A DNA stretch of 64,000 bases from Metallyticus violacea (taxonomy: Eukaryota > Arthropoda > Insecta > Mantodea > Metallyticidae). The translations under genes and the position numbers were made by a program. The DNA is taken from assembly GCA_030762175.1 (NCBI GenBank), contig CM060843.1:117792869-117856868 (forward strand), written 5' to 3'. The notes below the pieces were generated by a model. That model made no database searches and had not been told where the DNA came from. It saw nothing but the letters and a program-made list of their open reading frames with translations. Within the stretch, counting starts at the first letter, position 1. Each line of letters starts with the position of its first letter. Below, piece by piece: positions 1-10,961 of the stretch.

Positions 1-520
1 CTGGAACTTCGGGTTCTAGTAAACTACAAATGTATTATGTTCTCTCTCTCTCTCTATCTCTTGCGTAGTTTAATGTGATTGCTGCCTTACTAAAATGCTA
101 GAGGTGTCATGTCACATAAATATGTGACTACGCGATACAAATTAAAGATGGGTTTTCAGTAAACTGAAACAGCGTTAATTGTTTTGATAAAACAAAATCA
201 CATTTTATTGTCTTAATACTGTACTGCTGCTGATACATGATTTTAGTAAATTAATGTATGTTATTTCTTTGCACCATCCTTCTCATTCTGCTTTTACCCT
301 TTTGAGGAAAGGTATAGTTTTAACAGAGATTTGGCGTAAATTTTCAACGGTCAATAATGCTCGATATTAGCAGTAGTTGCGGTTTCGGAATGTAAAAGAA
401 AATATTAACAATAACATAAGGTAATCTCCTCTGCCCTTCAGGACAAGAGTAGTTGGAGCGTTGTTTTTTGCCCTTTGGACATTCTTAAGGCGCAAGACGT
501 GAAGTAAAGTGCTTTTGCTT
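1..520. other. unassigned AT-rich DNA
   Basis: I see no gene or element here. A short CT microsatellite lies near position 40-55. No reading frame of note is present on either strand. Confidence 0.5.
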
Positions 521-700
521 TATTGATATGTTTGTTATGCTTTTATAATGCAAGGAATCAGTACACTTTAAAACACAGAATTCTCATGCATGATTCAAAT
601 GTGAAAACAAGAAATTTGTAAGGAAATACTCGATATTCCCGCATTTCCAAAATATTCTTTTCGTAATCTTATGAATAGATTTAGGGAAAAAGAGATCTGT
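521..700. repeat. diverged copy of a repeat also present at 7479-7670
   Basis: This stretch aligns by eye, in the same orientation, with 7479-7670. Shared blocks include ACACTTTAAAA, CACAG.ATTCTCATG and AAAACAAGA, followed by ATTCCCG and AGGGAAA at matching spacing. The 7.5-kb copy adjoins a mariner-like transposase fragment, so both are probably pieces of the same mobile element. The copies are clearly diverged, so this is an old duplication. Boundaries are approximate. I see nothing recognisable from about 700 to 1026. Confidence 0.5.
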
Positions 701-1026
701 TCTCGATAAGACCCAAAAATAAATCCCCACGTGCATCCCCACGATAAAGTTAGAAGCTCAAAGAAATCTGCGAAAGGTTGCACAGGAAACAGGAATTTGA
801 CAAATCTTGGCTTTTAAAATTTAATCCGTATAAAATAAATGTTGCTCAAGAATTGCAGCCTCGTGATTATGTAAATAAAGTTTCTGCACATGTGTTTTAG
901 ATAATGTTAGAGATGAATCTATTGACCAGCATTTAATTTTTTCGCTGACAAAAAATGTTTCCATTTAAGAGTATAGAAACACCCGATCTTCTCTGTATGA
1001 CCAAAAATTGGGAGATTAGTGCTTAG

Positions 1027-1296
1027 TTGTTGATTTGATTTACAAACGCTCAGGTCATTAACATTCCATTTAAGTCAGAGTGTTAAACGGTTACGTTAAA
1101 TTTTTCTCATAGGCCTCTTCTTTCAGGCTTGGGTTTCTTTTACGTGCCGTGAATCTACGACACACGACCCACGGCTTTGCTTTTCTTACAAAGGAACCAA
1201 TACTTAGGATTTTTGCGCCCGAAAATATCCATCGACCCTGTATGTAAACCGCGATTTTGGGTCTACGAGGCAAATATGATTACCACCAGGGCCGTC
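1027..1296 (-). mobile_element. SINE-A copy (tRNA-derived), minus strand, diverged
   Basis: This is one of four copies of the same about 270-300 bp family in the window (others near 21.2, 24.0 and 40.3 kb). Read on the minus strand, the head is a decayed tRNA-like promoter segment. It is followed by a body containing the RC of AGGCCTCTTCTTTCAGGCTT and of GTTCTTTATCGTGCCGTAAA. The tail contains the RC of GCTCAGGTCAT. It is the most diverged copy: the tRNA-like head is shortened (GATTACCACCAGGGCCG in place of the longer version at 24.3 and 40.5 kb). I found no convincing target-site duplication. The open frames across it are accidental. Confidence 0.85.
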
Positions 1297-1384
1297 AGGA
1301 TGCCGGTAAATGAGCAGAAATACAGATATGGCATAAGGAAACGTAACTTTGAACAATTACCAGACAATGAATGTAAATATGCGT

Positions 1385-1720
1385 TTTTTTTTTCAACAAT
1401 CCTCCTTTAAAACGCATACAGTTGATGTCTCGTTAGTCTCAATTGAGAAAAATGTTGAGGATAAGTTATTGGTAAGAGATTGTGGTCATCACGAAATCCA
1501 GATGTTACCGTATGATTTTCCTATATATGGGGAGCTTGAAAAACAAGAATGGCTTGCATACTTTGAAAGAAGAAGACATATAGCAGTAATGTGACAAAGG
1601 GTGAAGGCAAATTATTTTAATGAGTGGCACAAGAATATCATTTCCAACGTCCTCTGTGACAATGGTAGGATACTGTAATTGTAACTTGCAGATCTATGAG
1701 CTTATGTATATCCGACTAAG
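1385..1720 (+). pseudogene. possible transposase remnant (DDE type), very decayed
   Basis: A plus-strand frame around 1410-1590 reads DCGHHEIQMLPYDFPIYGEL. This loosely resembles the GHEV.RLPPYHC.LNPIE.IW block before the last catalytic acidic residue of Tc1/mariner-like and related DDE transposases. A stop follows at about 1592, and the next stretch (FNEWHKNIISNV) could be the C-terminal tail in the same frame. Only one short motif supports this and the key LNPIE residues are mostly gone. It could equally be chance. Confidence 0.25.
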
Positions 1721-3921
1721 CCGGCAGAGAGCATGATTGCAGCAGTCAAGCGAGTCGCGCTCTCATGGATGAATGTCCATTTGAAAGTACTGTATATAAA
1801 GTATGTGTATAATTTATATTAGAATTGCTTATTATCAAAGTAGTTGCTTTGAAGTATTATCGTGCCCGTTTCCAGGATCTAGGTAAATATCTTAAGCCTA
1901 CATGGGTCATATGGCCCCAATTTGCATTGTTAAAACAAGTTGTTCATACATTTTCGATTTTCTTCTACAAAAATAAACTTATAAATTTCTTTATCCCCCC
2001 TTTTGTTTTGTTTTTGTCATATTCAAATGATTCCTTTGTCATGTGTTGTATAAGCTTCTTCAAAATTTTCTTTTTTCAAAGTACCGTCTCAGAATGCGTA
2101 CGCCACTGTTAGAACAACGGAGAGGACGACTATTTTGAATATTAAGTAATGGAAGGATGCCATCTTCTTTAGCGGCACGTCGAGTTCGAGCTCCTTTACC
2201 CTTCACTGTACATGGTAGTTGATACCTCTGGATGTTTTTGCCACGCAGCTGTGTGTGTGTAAACTGCCTTCATCATTGTACTCAACCCCTGCCTTCCTGC
2301 TCCGTCGCTATCCTAATAGGTCTTTATGAAAAGTTCCTCTAGTCATAAATTTATGTCATATCTTTTCTCCTCTCTTCAGCTTCCTTCCTTCTGCCTCTTC
2401 CTTTCGTCCTCTTTCTCCACCGGTCTCATTATAAGAGACCCTTTCCTTAATTTTGTCGTAATAGAATATTTTCATCTAACGGACGCTTTCCAAAGCATCC
2501 TCTTCTACCCTAGGGAAGCTTAACGATATAACAGGTAGGTTCTAAATACAAGGTGTCAAAGAAGTAACATGACAAGTCCTGTAGTAATGATCAGTGTCAG
2601 GAAAGTACAAATGTACACATATTAATATATTAATGTGTTTTATATGCTAAAGAAGCATTATTTTATATTCCTTATAGTTCAGAAAATATTTTCCTTTTGA
2701 TTTATTTGATTTGTTTAAATTTCACTTATTTATATTTTTTAACAATAATACAGAAACTCTTATTCAAAATATCAATGAATATTAAGACATAAGCACTTTT
2801 TACCTCTTTGAACACTAAAATTGAAGAGTAAAATGTGTATATGAATTCTATTAACAATAGTTCAGAAGATGTGCAAATCCGGTTTCATGCGGCAAACTAC
2901 ATTTCTGCATGTTGAGTTCAGCAATTAATTCATTTTGTTACCTTAATTTTTCTGAATCTGAGTAAAATAAAAATATGATTTTGATATAATTGGAAACCTT
3001 ACATCTGACAATTTTATGCTCTGAATTAAGATATGGGCACCAGTGTCTAAAAATCCCTAATTCATTTCTACTTGATCTAAACGAGCCATTTAATTACACA
3101 AAAAATAAAGGCCTCGTATAGATTCTCATAGCAGATGTTAAAATAAAAAGATGAGATGAGCCGATTCACTGGAAAAATGGGGCGTCTCATGCAAAGAGCT
3201 ATGATATAGAAGGAATTGCATCCTTCTAAATTATTCAACGAATGTCTGAAATTTTGGGGAATGAGCTATACTTTCAATAATTTAGAAGTTGGGTGGTATC
3301 GTGATTTTAAATCTAAGTAGAACATGCTGAAAAACTGAGCATGGCGGTAGTCCTCGTCACAAAATAAGAAATGAATGATTTGGTGTTGGAAGTTCAACTT
3401 ATAGCTATCGGGGATATAATAGGGAAAGCATATCTCTCATACCATACAATACCATAATTTTAATCAACAATAAAAATTGTTAAAAATGGTTTAGAATGAA
3501 CATTTTACTCAAGACTTAAGAATTTTAATAAATATGTCAAAATAATTCTTGAAAGATTTGTGACTATAGGTAAGTCTTTCAGTAGCAGCCATTGTTCAGT
3601 AAGATCATCATCTTTTATTTATAATACACAAAGGTTGTTCCGGTGTATTGCTTGCAGTGAGGAAGCACAATAAAGAAACTTAATTTCAAAATTACAAGAT
3701 GCAAGTGTCGCGATGAGGCGTGTGCTCTTTCTTCAGACAATGCTTCACGTCAAGAGTTTTGTTGCAATTGCTGAGTGGATTTCAACAACTGAAACATTCT
3801 ACTTACTGTCCAGTTCCAGCACCACATCATTGCCGCTGATGATAGCTTTGAGTGCACAGTGTTGTTTTGTTCTGTATGAACGGTTCTCTATGCGGGCTAT
3901 CATCACAACTTAAATACTCTC
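1721..3921. other. unassigned AT-rich DNA
   Basis: I recognise nothing in this stretch. It holds short open frames without recognisable motifs, including a pyrimidine-rich 65-codon frame at 2326-2523. The 2550-3700 part is strongly AT-rich with no repeat that I could match elsewhere in the window. Confidence 0.5.
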
Positions 3922-4020
3922 CATCTCTCCATCTGTTCTGTTGCATCTCTTGCATCTTGCATCTCTCCATCTGTTCTGTTGCATCTGTTGCATCTTGCAT
4001 CTCTCCATCTGTTCTGTTCA
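3922..4020. repeat. 38-bp tandem repeat, about 2.6 copies
   Basis: The block CATCTCTCCATCTGTTCTG starts at 3922, 3960 and 3998, giving an exact 38-bp period. Copies one and two differ by one base in the middle (GCATCTCTTGCATCT against GCATCTGTTGCATCT). The third copy is cut short. Within the unit there is a smaller TGCATCT sub-repeat. This is a minisatellite; any coding frame through it is accidental. Confidence 0.9.
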
Positions 4021-4062
4021 TCTTATGTTTCTTGATATCTACTCCAACGATCTCTTTATTTA

Positions 4063-4560
4063 GTGGTTAATTTGATCATCCTACAGAGCGAAATGGGCTT
4101 TACTTCAGGCACAGTATACCAGACATCCAGAATATATTCTCACCGCTCGCACGGGGTTTGCGTCTCGGCTAAGGGTGACTCCCCTTCCTACTCACGGCCG
4201 CCTACCTGCGCGCCCTTGAAGTTCAGAGGAGTCACTAGTCTGCATTCCTTTGAGAAGACAGCAACTTTAGAGCAACCTATTTTTGTTATAATGGATACTG
4301 CGATGATTTTTATGGGGGTAAGAAGGAAGAAGATGGATGGGTTTAATTAATTAGGATACTAATAATATTTGTAGAATCCATGAAGTTCTTCTTCTTCTCT
4401 CCCTCCGCTGTCTCGGTGCGTCGCGTTGCCACGGCTAGGCTCGGTAGAATACTGGAAGTTTTGTTACCTTTTCAGGTCAAAGGGGCAGATAGCCGGGAAC
4501 TAGGAAATGTATACAAGCAAAATTTAAAACTGGAAATGACACTATTTATTTACTTTTGTC
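4063..4560. other. less AT-rich island of unknown nature
   Basis: About 4090-4280 and 4390-4510 are visibly richer in G and C than the surroundings. Open frames of 95 codons (4063-4350) and 69 codons (4380-4589) cross them on the plus strand, but neither translation resembles a family I know. The island could be an undescribed repeat, a regulatory or first-exon region, or chance. No second copy was found in this window. Confidence 0.3.
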
Positions 4561-5180
4561 ACTTGTTCAATATAAGGAAGTTCTGTTGAGCGGTTCTTAA
4601 TTCTCACTCGTACTAACTGAACTAATTGTCTATCAAAATACTCCCGTTTAGTGTTTTACTTTCACTTTCTATATCTCCTCTGTCTGATGGTTAATTCACC
4701 CTATCTGCCCTAACTTCACACACCATTGAGGGCTCGACCGTTTTTTCCTCTCAAGGCTCAATTATTTCTCTCCTCCCTGATATCTCCACACTCACTGCTC
4801 CATCTCCCAAAATCCTATTTTTATTAAAATATCTCCTCATTCGGTCGTTAGACCATCCTACTACCATTTCGATAATTATTCCACTTAAAATTTCTCCCTA
4901 TTCGCCGAGGGGCGTGCATCTACTTATTCTAAGATTCCTGATTGGACCTTTCACAGGCCTTAACTTTAAGCATACTTCCATTTTCCCCTTTTGGTGCCCA
5001 CAGGTCTGGATATCTGGTTTATTTCACTCTCATGATCTGACTATTGTCTAGTGTATTTTCTGGTTGCGTTCAGAGTATAACTAAACTAAGATTTACCAGA
5101 AACCTGAAGAGAGACGATGCTTTTTTGACACAAAAGAATCAAATACAAAGGAGACATACAAAGGAATGACTGGTCATCTA
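4561..5180. other. pyrimidine-rich unassigned DNA
   Basis: This stretch is rich in C and T on the plus strand (many CTCC, TCTCC and CCTA words) and has no usable frame. It lies just ahead of a copy of repeat family R and may belong to that element, but I could not align it convincingly with the other R copies. Confidence 0.3.
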
Positions 5181-5390
5181 TTCATCGTTTAGCCTAACAC
5201 ATATACCATCAACTTACTCTGGTTTCTTTTCTAAAGTCTCTCTCGCCAGGAACTATACAATATCCAATGATACAATACACAAATAACTTAACTACTAACA
5301 TGAATACATATAAATTGTATATGCTAATTGTAATACTAATTATAATATTTGTAATTGATTATGTTAACGTTTTATAATATTTTAATTGAG
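5181..5390 (+). repeat. repeat family R, copy 1
   Basis: It shares an ordered set of blocks with 28170-28440 and 58610-58855: a GGTTCTTTT-like block, then CAATAC.CAC, CTTAACTA.TAA, ATA.A..GTA and finally TTATAATAT.TGTAATT.ATTAT. The order and spacing agree in all three places and the orientation is the same. The family does not encode anything I recognise. Its third copy interrupts a LINE, which argues that it is mobile. From about 5400 to 5880 I see nothing further. Confidence 0.5.
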
Positions 5391-6006
5391 GGCGGTGTCT
5401 CATTAATATTACTTCAATACGAAACGGTTATTCGCGCTCATGGGGAATTTGTTGGGAAAATCCTAGGCAATTGCCTCCTTCCAGACCTGTAATGCATGAT
5501 CTTGTGAATAAACCTTATACCACTGGTTCAGTGCAAACAAGAAACACACGCGAAGATGTACTGAAAATAAATTAGACGAAATTGGAGCAAATATGGAACA
5601 TTCGCTGGTAAAATTACTACCGAAATTAGCACCAATTCGGGTTTTAGTCCCTTCTGCACATATAGTGACAAAATTACCAAAACTAAATGTTTGCCCATAT
5701 ATACAACAAAGTGATCCCGTAGCACGTGTACGTTATAGTGTGTGGTTTCTTACATCAGTAACTGAAGGGTTAATCGACCCATAGTTTGTGATCTTTTCAG
5801 ACGAGGTCATGTAACAATGGTCGTGTTGGAGTACAGGCACAGCCGGCTGTGGCATGTCCCTCAGACAAGAAGTAAAACCCCGTGCCTGAGGTAAGGACAT
5901 ATTCTAAGGCAAAAAGATATTCCTGGCAAGCCTTCTTTCAGAAAATATCTAGGCTGTCAGAGGTAGCCAAGTTACATATAGCATTGAGCCACGATCTCAC
6001 AAAATC

Positions 6007-6056
6007 GCCACTGGTAGACAGGGTCGTTAAGGCGCGGACTCGTGAGCAGGAGGCCA
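6007..6056 (+). repeat. SINE-B head fragment
   Basis: GGGTCGTTAAGGCGCGGACT followed by CGTGAGCAGGAGG matches the tRNA-like head of the SINE-B copies at 41.4 and 56.9 kb. Only about 50 bp is recognisable and the body is missing. It sits within the R1-like LINE, between the pre-RT block and the RT start. Confidence 0.55.
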
Positions 6057-6453
6057 AATACTTTTTTCCAAAGTTATCATTTCGCGTATCACGAATACTC
6101 AAAGTTCTCTTCCAGGCACACTTCCTGAGGCAATTATATGATGACAAGAACTGTAAATCCACAGACCACATCAGAAGCATCACAGTAGAACGCACGTCAA
6201 TGTGTCACAACTCATAGTGTTAAATGGGCAGTCAATAAATTTAACCCATTGAAGTAGTCAGGTGGAAACAGGACCTGTCTTGCATTATTGCAGAAAGGAT
6301 CTAATTCGCTTCACATTCTTCTCTGCAACCTCTTTCGGGCCAGTATAGCCTTTAACTATATTTCTCAGGCCTGGAGAGCTAACAGAGCGGTGTTTATTCC
6401 TAAGCACTGTAGTAATAATTGCACCTAAGATAGAGCTTATCGACCAATTATTA

Positions 6454-6595
6454 CCGCCACGGGTGGCCGAGTTCGATAAGTTGCGGACTCATGAGCGAGA
6501 GGTCGAATTCCACCCTGACCGTTGGGTCTCCTTCCCATGGACATCTATTTATGACTGGGCTTACTGCACATCCTGGTGCAAACAGGGAATTGTAC
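6454..6595 (+). mobile_element. SINE-B copy, head preserved, body diverged
   Basis: CCGCCACGGGTGGCCGAGTT, then GCGGACTCATGAGCGAGAGG, matches the heads of SINE-B at 41367 and 56921. TGGCCGAGTTCGATAAG corresponds to an A box like those of Ser/Leu tRNAs, and GTCGAATTCCACCC to a decayed B box. The downstream body does not clearly match the other copies, so the 3' end is uncertain. It interrupts the R1-like LINE between its RT and RNase H parts. Confidence 0.65.
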
Positions 6596-6639
6596 ACACC
6601 TGCGTTCTAAATTTCCTGGACATTTCATTACTGAGTATG

Positions 6640-7105
6640 AAGTCTGACCTAATGAACACTCAACACTGCTCTCCCCCTCCATTTAAGGTAACGTCGAATC
6701 TAGAGAAGACTGGGTGAAAGGAATTACGCATGGATGAACGTGACCGGTGGATCCCGTACAAGGATAAAATTAGGCGCAGGCACACATGACCTATCTTCAA
6801 GGACAAACGTCAATATAAGCCTTAAGAAATATTGCACAGTCTTTCAGGTAGAAGTAGAAGTTCCTTTAGAGAACTTGATAACGGCTACCATGGTAAACGA
6901 ATCCTCATAGATAGCCAAAGTGCTTTAAAAGCACTTTCTTCTGACCAGTTTAAATCTAAACTGGGTATTCGTTAATGCTCTTGACTGCCCTGAGATCTCG
7001 CAAAAGGCTTAAACTGCGGCGGTTGTCAGGGCATCGGGGTGTCTATGGAAATGATAAAATAGATAAGCTGGCAAAATAGAGCACTGAAACACCATAAGTT
7101 AGTAC
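6640..7105 (+). pseudogene. RNase H domain remnant of R1-like LINE
   Basis: RNase H of this kind degrades the RNA strand of the cDNA hybrid during retrotransposition. The frame running over 6745-6880 reads VTGGSRTRIKLGAG, in the place of the usual YTDGSK..GVGAG; the first catalytic aspartate has become glycine. KYCTVFQVEVEV follows, in the place of ...TVFQAE. After a frameshift, RILIDSQSALKALSS shows the second conserved D in DSQSAL. Near 7000-7080 the frame reads LKLRRLSGHRGVYGNDKIDK, then LAK and a stop, matching the GH.G..GNE.AD.LA motif. Order and spacing fit the family, but frameshifts and the lost aspartate make it non-functional. Confidence 0.8.
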
Positions 7106-7232
7106 GATAAAACCGCGGAACAACATGGCTAAGTTGAAAACTCCAACTTAATGTAATAGAGTCTCAAGGAGAGGTTTCCAATCACTTCTCTTCTGTTCAA
7201 ACTCGTCGAGGCGCTGACATTAAAATCGCTTC

Positions 7233-7733
7233 CTAATATTTTGCAAAAACTTGCTCTACTGATATTATCGCATGGCTGCAGTTCCTGAACAACAGATATC
7301 TTTTAATTTTTTTAATTTCAAAAGCCGAGGTACGCGTTTCCTGTGTAAGCCTTGCTTGCAGAGATTTCTTTGAACTTCCTTCTAACATTTGTCCAATTCT
7401 GTCACATTTTTCATCGAAATGCAGCTTTCTTTCGGTCCGATGATGACGCGATATAAATCGTTTTTTATGCTGTTGCTTTATTTGTATATTTGTTGGACCA
7501 TTATAATGTATGAAATTAATACACTTTAAAAACACAGTATTCTCATGTAAAAACAAGATATTTATTAAAAAATTCCCGAAGTTCGTATACTTCATTAGTG
7601 TACTTTTTGTGAATGAATTCAGGGAAATGGAATCTTCTCCATAAGAATTATTTAAGCAAATTTTAGTGATTTCAGTAATCTTGTGATTTTTTTGGTTCAC
7701 AAATATGGCGCTATTTAAACTATGGTCCAACAC
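7233..7733 (-). pseudogene. 166-codon frame ending in a mariner-like transposase segment
   Basis: This is the longest open frame in the window. Its first about 95 codons resemble nothing I know and lie in the AT-rich repeat also found at 521-700. From about residue 98 it reads ERKLHFDEKCDRIGQMLEGS, then SKKSLQARL and RTSAFE. This resembles the helix-turn-helix N-terminus of insect Tc1/mariner (IS630-like) transposases, where a DEK...I..ML..SPKKSL.RL.QETGVS.TSA pattern is common. The expected GVS after TQET is gone and no DDE core follows. It is most likely a transposase fragment whose upstream frame is open by chance. Confidence 0.5.
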
Positions 7734-8290
7734 TTACGAACGTTATTATATAGTTACTGAATTGTTTATTCCACAATCATTTTTGTTGAACCAATGAATG
7801 TCACGATACGGTTCTGCTCTCAGAATATTTTGACTGTACCCCAGCCTGGAGTACTTAACCCAATTCAAGAAACTGCGAGCTTAACCTCACCAGTAAGTTA
7901 AAAATAGGGAAGGCGTAATAGACTTAATTCATGCTTTCTTTCAAGCGTTATATGCCTTCGTCTGCTGTTTAAGCAGCTCAGGTAAGCTGAACAAAAGTAC
8001 GAGACAAGACTTAACGACCTTCTCCTGGAACTGAGATTACAGTTATCCAGCTGTTTATGTTATGCATGCGCACGAGGAATATCAGGGTTCGCTGAGGAAA
8101 CAACGTTGTCAACATCTCCGCAACCCCTTTCAGAGGATGTATGGTGCTAACATTGTACCAGTGTGGGTACAGAGTTAAAAAGTTATTCCTTTACTTCTTA
8201 TTTATTAATTAAAACACTCGCTGACATTCTTAATAATATGAAAAACAGGAAATACTTATAATTACCATCCCTTACTCCCTTCTCACACAC
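7734..8290. other. unassigned DNA
   Basis: No element or exon is recognisable. This stretch separates the transposase fragment from the 3' side of the minus-strand LINE that ends near 8.3-8.4 kb. Confidence 0.4.
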
Positions 8291-10161
8291 CCGTCCCATC
8301 CCATTTCTCTCTAAACTTCCTTTAATTGTCGCTTCTCAGTAGCTTTGATCCCAACTAATTTGATATTGGTGGCATAAAGTCCTTAAGTGTAATGTATGTA
8401 TAACAAATACTTAATTATTTTAATTTTACAATGAATAGTGTCTTCAAAGTACCCACATTTCCGTGAAGGACCACAGTTGATGGCATTTCTCCCTACTACT
8501 AAAACTTGCCTTAGAAACTCATTCTGGACTTTGTTCAGTGGGCACACTTTCTACCAACATCAGATCAAGAACCATAGAACATGACAGAGCCTACCATGAT
8601 ACTATACTTTTTCTCCTTAATAGGTACAGGAATATCAGGCACCTTTGCCAACGTACGCATCCTTAGACATTCGCTCCAGGGCCTTGTATGACTCCGTGTT
8701 TATGTGTTTAATCCATCTGCATTCATTTTAATAGTTACATCTAGACAATCAAAGTATTTCATTGTGTTCGTATTTTTACTGTGAAATGACCCATTTTTAA
8801 AAGTGGTTGTTTTACTTTTGTTCACGATCATTCCCCATTTATTGCAATAGCTCTCTCTCTAGTTTGTTGAATCCTTTCTGTAGACCCCCAACATACTGAA
8901 CAGATTAATAAATTATTGGCGTACAGAAGAACTGGAATCTTAGTGACGTTAATTTCTGAAGCGTTCATCTTCCCAGATCAGCAAATAAATTAAACAATAG
9001 AGGCGATAAAATTCATCCCTGCTTAATTCCCCTTCCATTCCGCGATTCTCTCATTTACAAATTTGGTCAAGTTTGATGCAGAATCTAACATTTGTGCCAT
9101 ACGCCATAATTTCTCATAATACATTTGTTCTCACAGTGTCAAATGTGGTTTTAAAGGCAAGAAAGGTACAATATAACGTTCTCCTTTTCTTTTCAAACAG
9201 TTGCTTATTATGTATCGAATACGACAATATTATCTAAGATTGCATGGCCTTAAATTGTGAAATTTTATCCAATTATTTAGAGCATATACGGTCTTACATA
9301 ATTCTACAATAGACTTTTTCCAGTACCAAAACCAGTGATTTGCCTTTATAATTGTCTGGAACATTCATTCTGCTTTTCATTTATATATAGCGGTTGAACA
9401 GCAACTAAATATTATCCTTCACTAAACAACTCGTTACGCGCTGCTTTCATTATATCCACCATCTCTCCTGTTTCTAATGCGAGCTTCAAAAACTCTTGGT
9501 AGCATCCTCTCCCGGCGCTTTTCGTTTTTCGGCCCATTTATAGCATGGACAGTATCACATGTTGCTACATCTAACAATTTCCATTCTGCAGCACTGTAGT
9601 TGAAATCCCAAACACCTCAGCTAAATTCAGCAGTTATGTTTCACTAAATTAATTTGCTTTGCTAATTTCCACATCTGATTCAAATTCCAGCGTTCCACCA
9701 TAAACGCCAACTTTTATGCTGTTGCACTCCACTGTTGGCTGCAATGTTTTTGTATTGTTTCCATAGGTGAAGGTAAATTTAGCTACCCACACTCCTTCTG
9801 AAAGTTCCTTTTGTCTTCTTTGCTTCCCTGCATGTATTTGTGTACCATAATTGTTATTCTTTACTTGCACCAGCATCTGAAGGCTGTTTTCTGTAATGCA
9901 TTCGTTAATGGTGTAATTATCTATTTTTCTCACAAGTAATTACTTTCTCTATTATTCTATAAATAGCTACCTTCTCTCCATCGGTATCTAGAAGCGGAAA
10001 ACTCGTAAGCCGAAATGACCTGCCGCCCCCACTCCCCTTTTTGTTTCTTTAGATCTCGGTTTCAAATGTGAAATTTAGCGAAAATTATAAGATTTGATTG
10101 TATTTTCAACTTAAAATCTATAAATATGGTGTGACATCTTGAGAAAAAATTATACAATCTG

Positions 10162-10374
10162 TCATGCTCCTCCCCCCTTTAGGTTTATAAATATCAGTTC
10201 ACTTTCATTATTCTCTGCGGGTTTCCGTTGAGAATTTAGAAATTGAAATCGTAACCTAATGGGATAATTCCTGCCTTTCAACTGTGAGAACCTCATCATT
10301 AATACAAAGTACTTTTCTTTGTCTCTGCTCTCCTCCCTCCCAATCCTCGCATTAAAATCTCCCATGACTATCAC
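10162..10374 (-). pseudogene. LINE endonuclease fragment
   Basis: The endonuclease of APE-type LINEs nicks the target DNA. The 70-codon frame begins MIVMGDFNARIGREESRDKE; GDFNARIG is the hallmark GDFNA motif with the catalytic D and N. The remainder (SQLKGRNYPIRL...) is poorly conserved and ends at a frame change, short of the SDH motif. It belongs to the 8.3-11.6 kb LINE. Confidence 0.8.
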
Positions 10375-10532
10375 ACCTGCCTGTGAAAATCGCTCCCTTT
10401 TTTCAGATATTACATAGAGCTAGCATATCGAAACGAATCTGGCTGGTGATACAACGACAATATACATTAAAGCATATACAAATTGCTACTTTCAAGTTTA
10501 GATTGTCACCTTTATGATTTTAGTATTCATTT

Positions 10533-10961
10533 TTATAAAACGTGGTCACTCCATCCGAATATTGCTCTCTCTCTCCGCCCTCTATTATCTCTTACCTTTA
10601 AAACACACTTTACACATTTAAAATTTAATACTTTTACCGCTTGCAGCCACGTTTCAGTTAGGGCAATAATCACACATTCTTTTACAGAACTCAACAACCT
10701 GTCGAACGCCCTACCCCTTCCATACTCCAGCCACAGACATTCAGACTGGCGTTGCTCTAATCCTTTGCACCTCTTCTGCATAGTATTGGAGGCTGGCGTG
10801 TCAATGTTGGTCCTCGATATCGTACGTTCTGTTGTTCTTCTACACTCTCGGGTGTTGACTTTCGGTGGATTAGTGGCTCCATTGCTCCACCTGTCTATTT
10901 CTCCCTTACCATGCACCATAGGAAGATTCCTTGCCTTGGCCATGGATGGCTGCTTTCTCAA
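10533..10961 (-). pseudogene. LINE ORF1/ORF2 junction fragment
   Basis: The 142-codon minus-strand frame holds a basic, charged stretch (GKGEIDRWSNGATNPPK) followed by SSVKECVIIALTETWL. The second motif matches the N-terminal IALTETWL block of LINE endonucleases. After TETWL the frame drifts into sequence I cannot align. The fragment precedes the GDFNA block in the right order for one ORF2. Confidence 0.65.

Larger units (their letters stand above)
5882..7105 (+). mobile_element. decayed R1-like LINE (pre-RT, RT and RNase H pieces)
   Basis: Three consecutive plus-strand blocks read as parts of the ORF2 of an R1/I-group non-LTR retrotransposon. At 5900-6010 the frame KAKRYSWQAFFQKISRL resembles the helical region before the RT. 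At 6230-6450, allowing frame changes, it reads into SIAFNYISQAWRANRAVFIP, matching the ...PKAWR...VFIPKPGK block at the start of the RT domain. At 6740-7100 an RNase H domain follows. The middle of the RT, including the active-site DD motif, is missing, so this is an internally deleted dead copy. Two tRNA-like SINE-B pieces lie inside it. Clade assignment is by eye; I-clade or a related group is possible. Confidence 0.7.
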
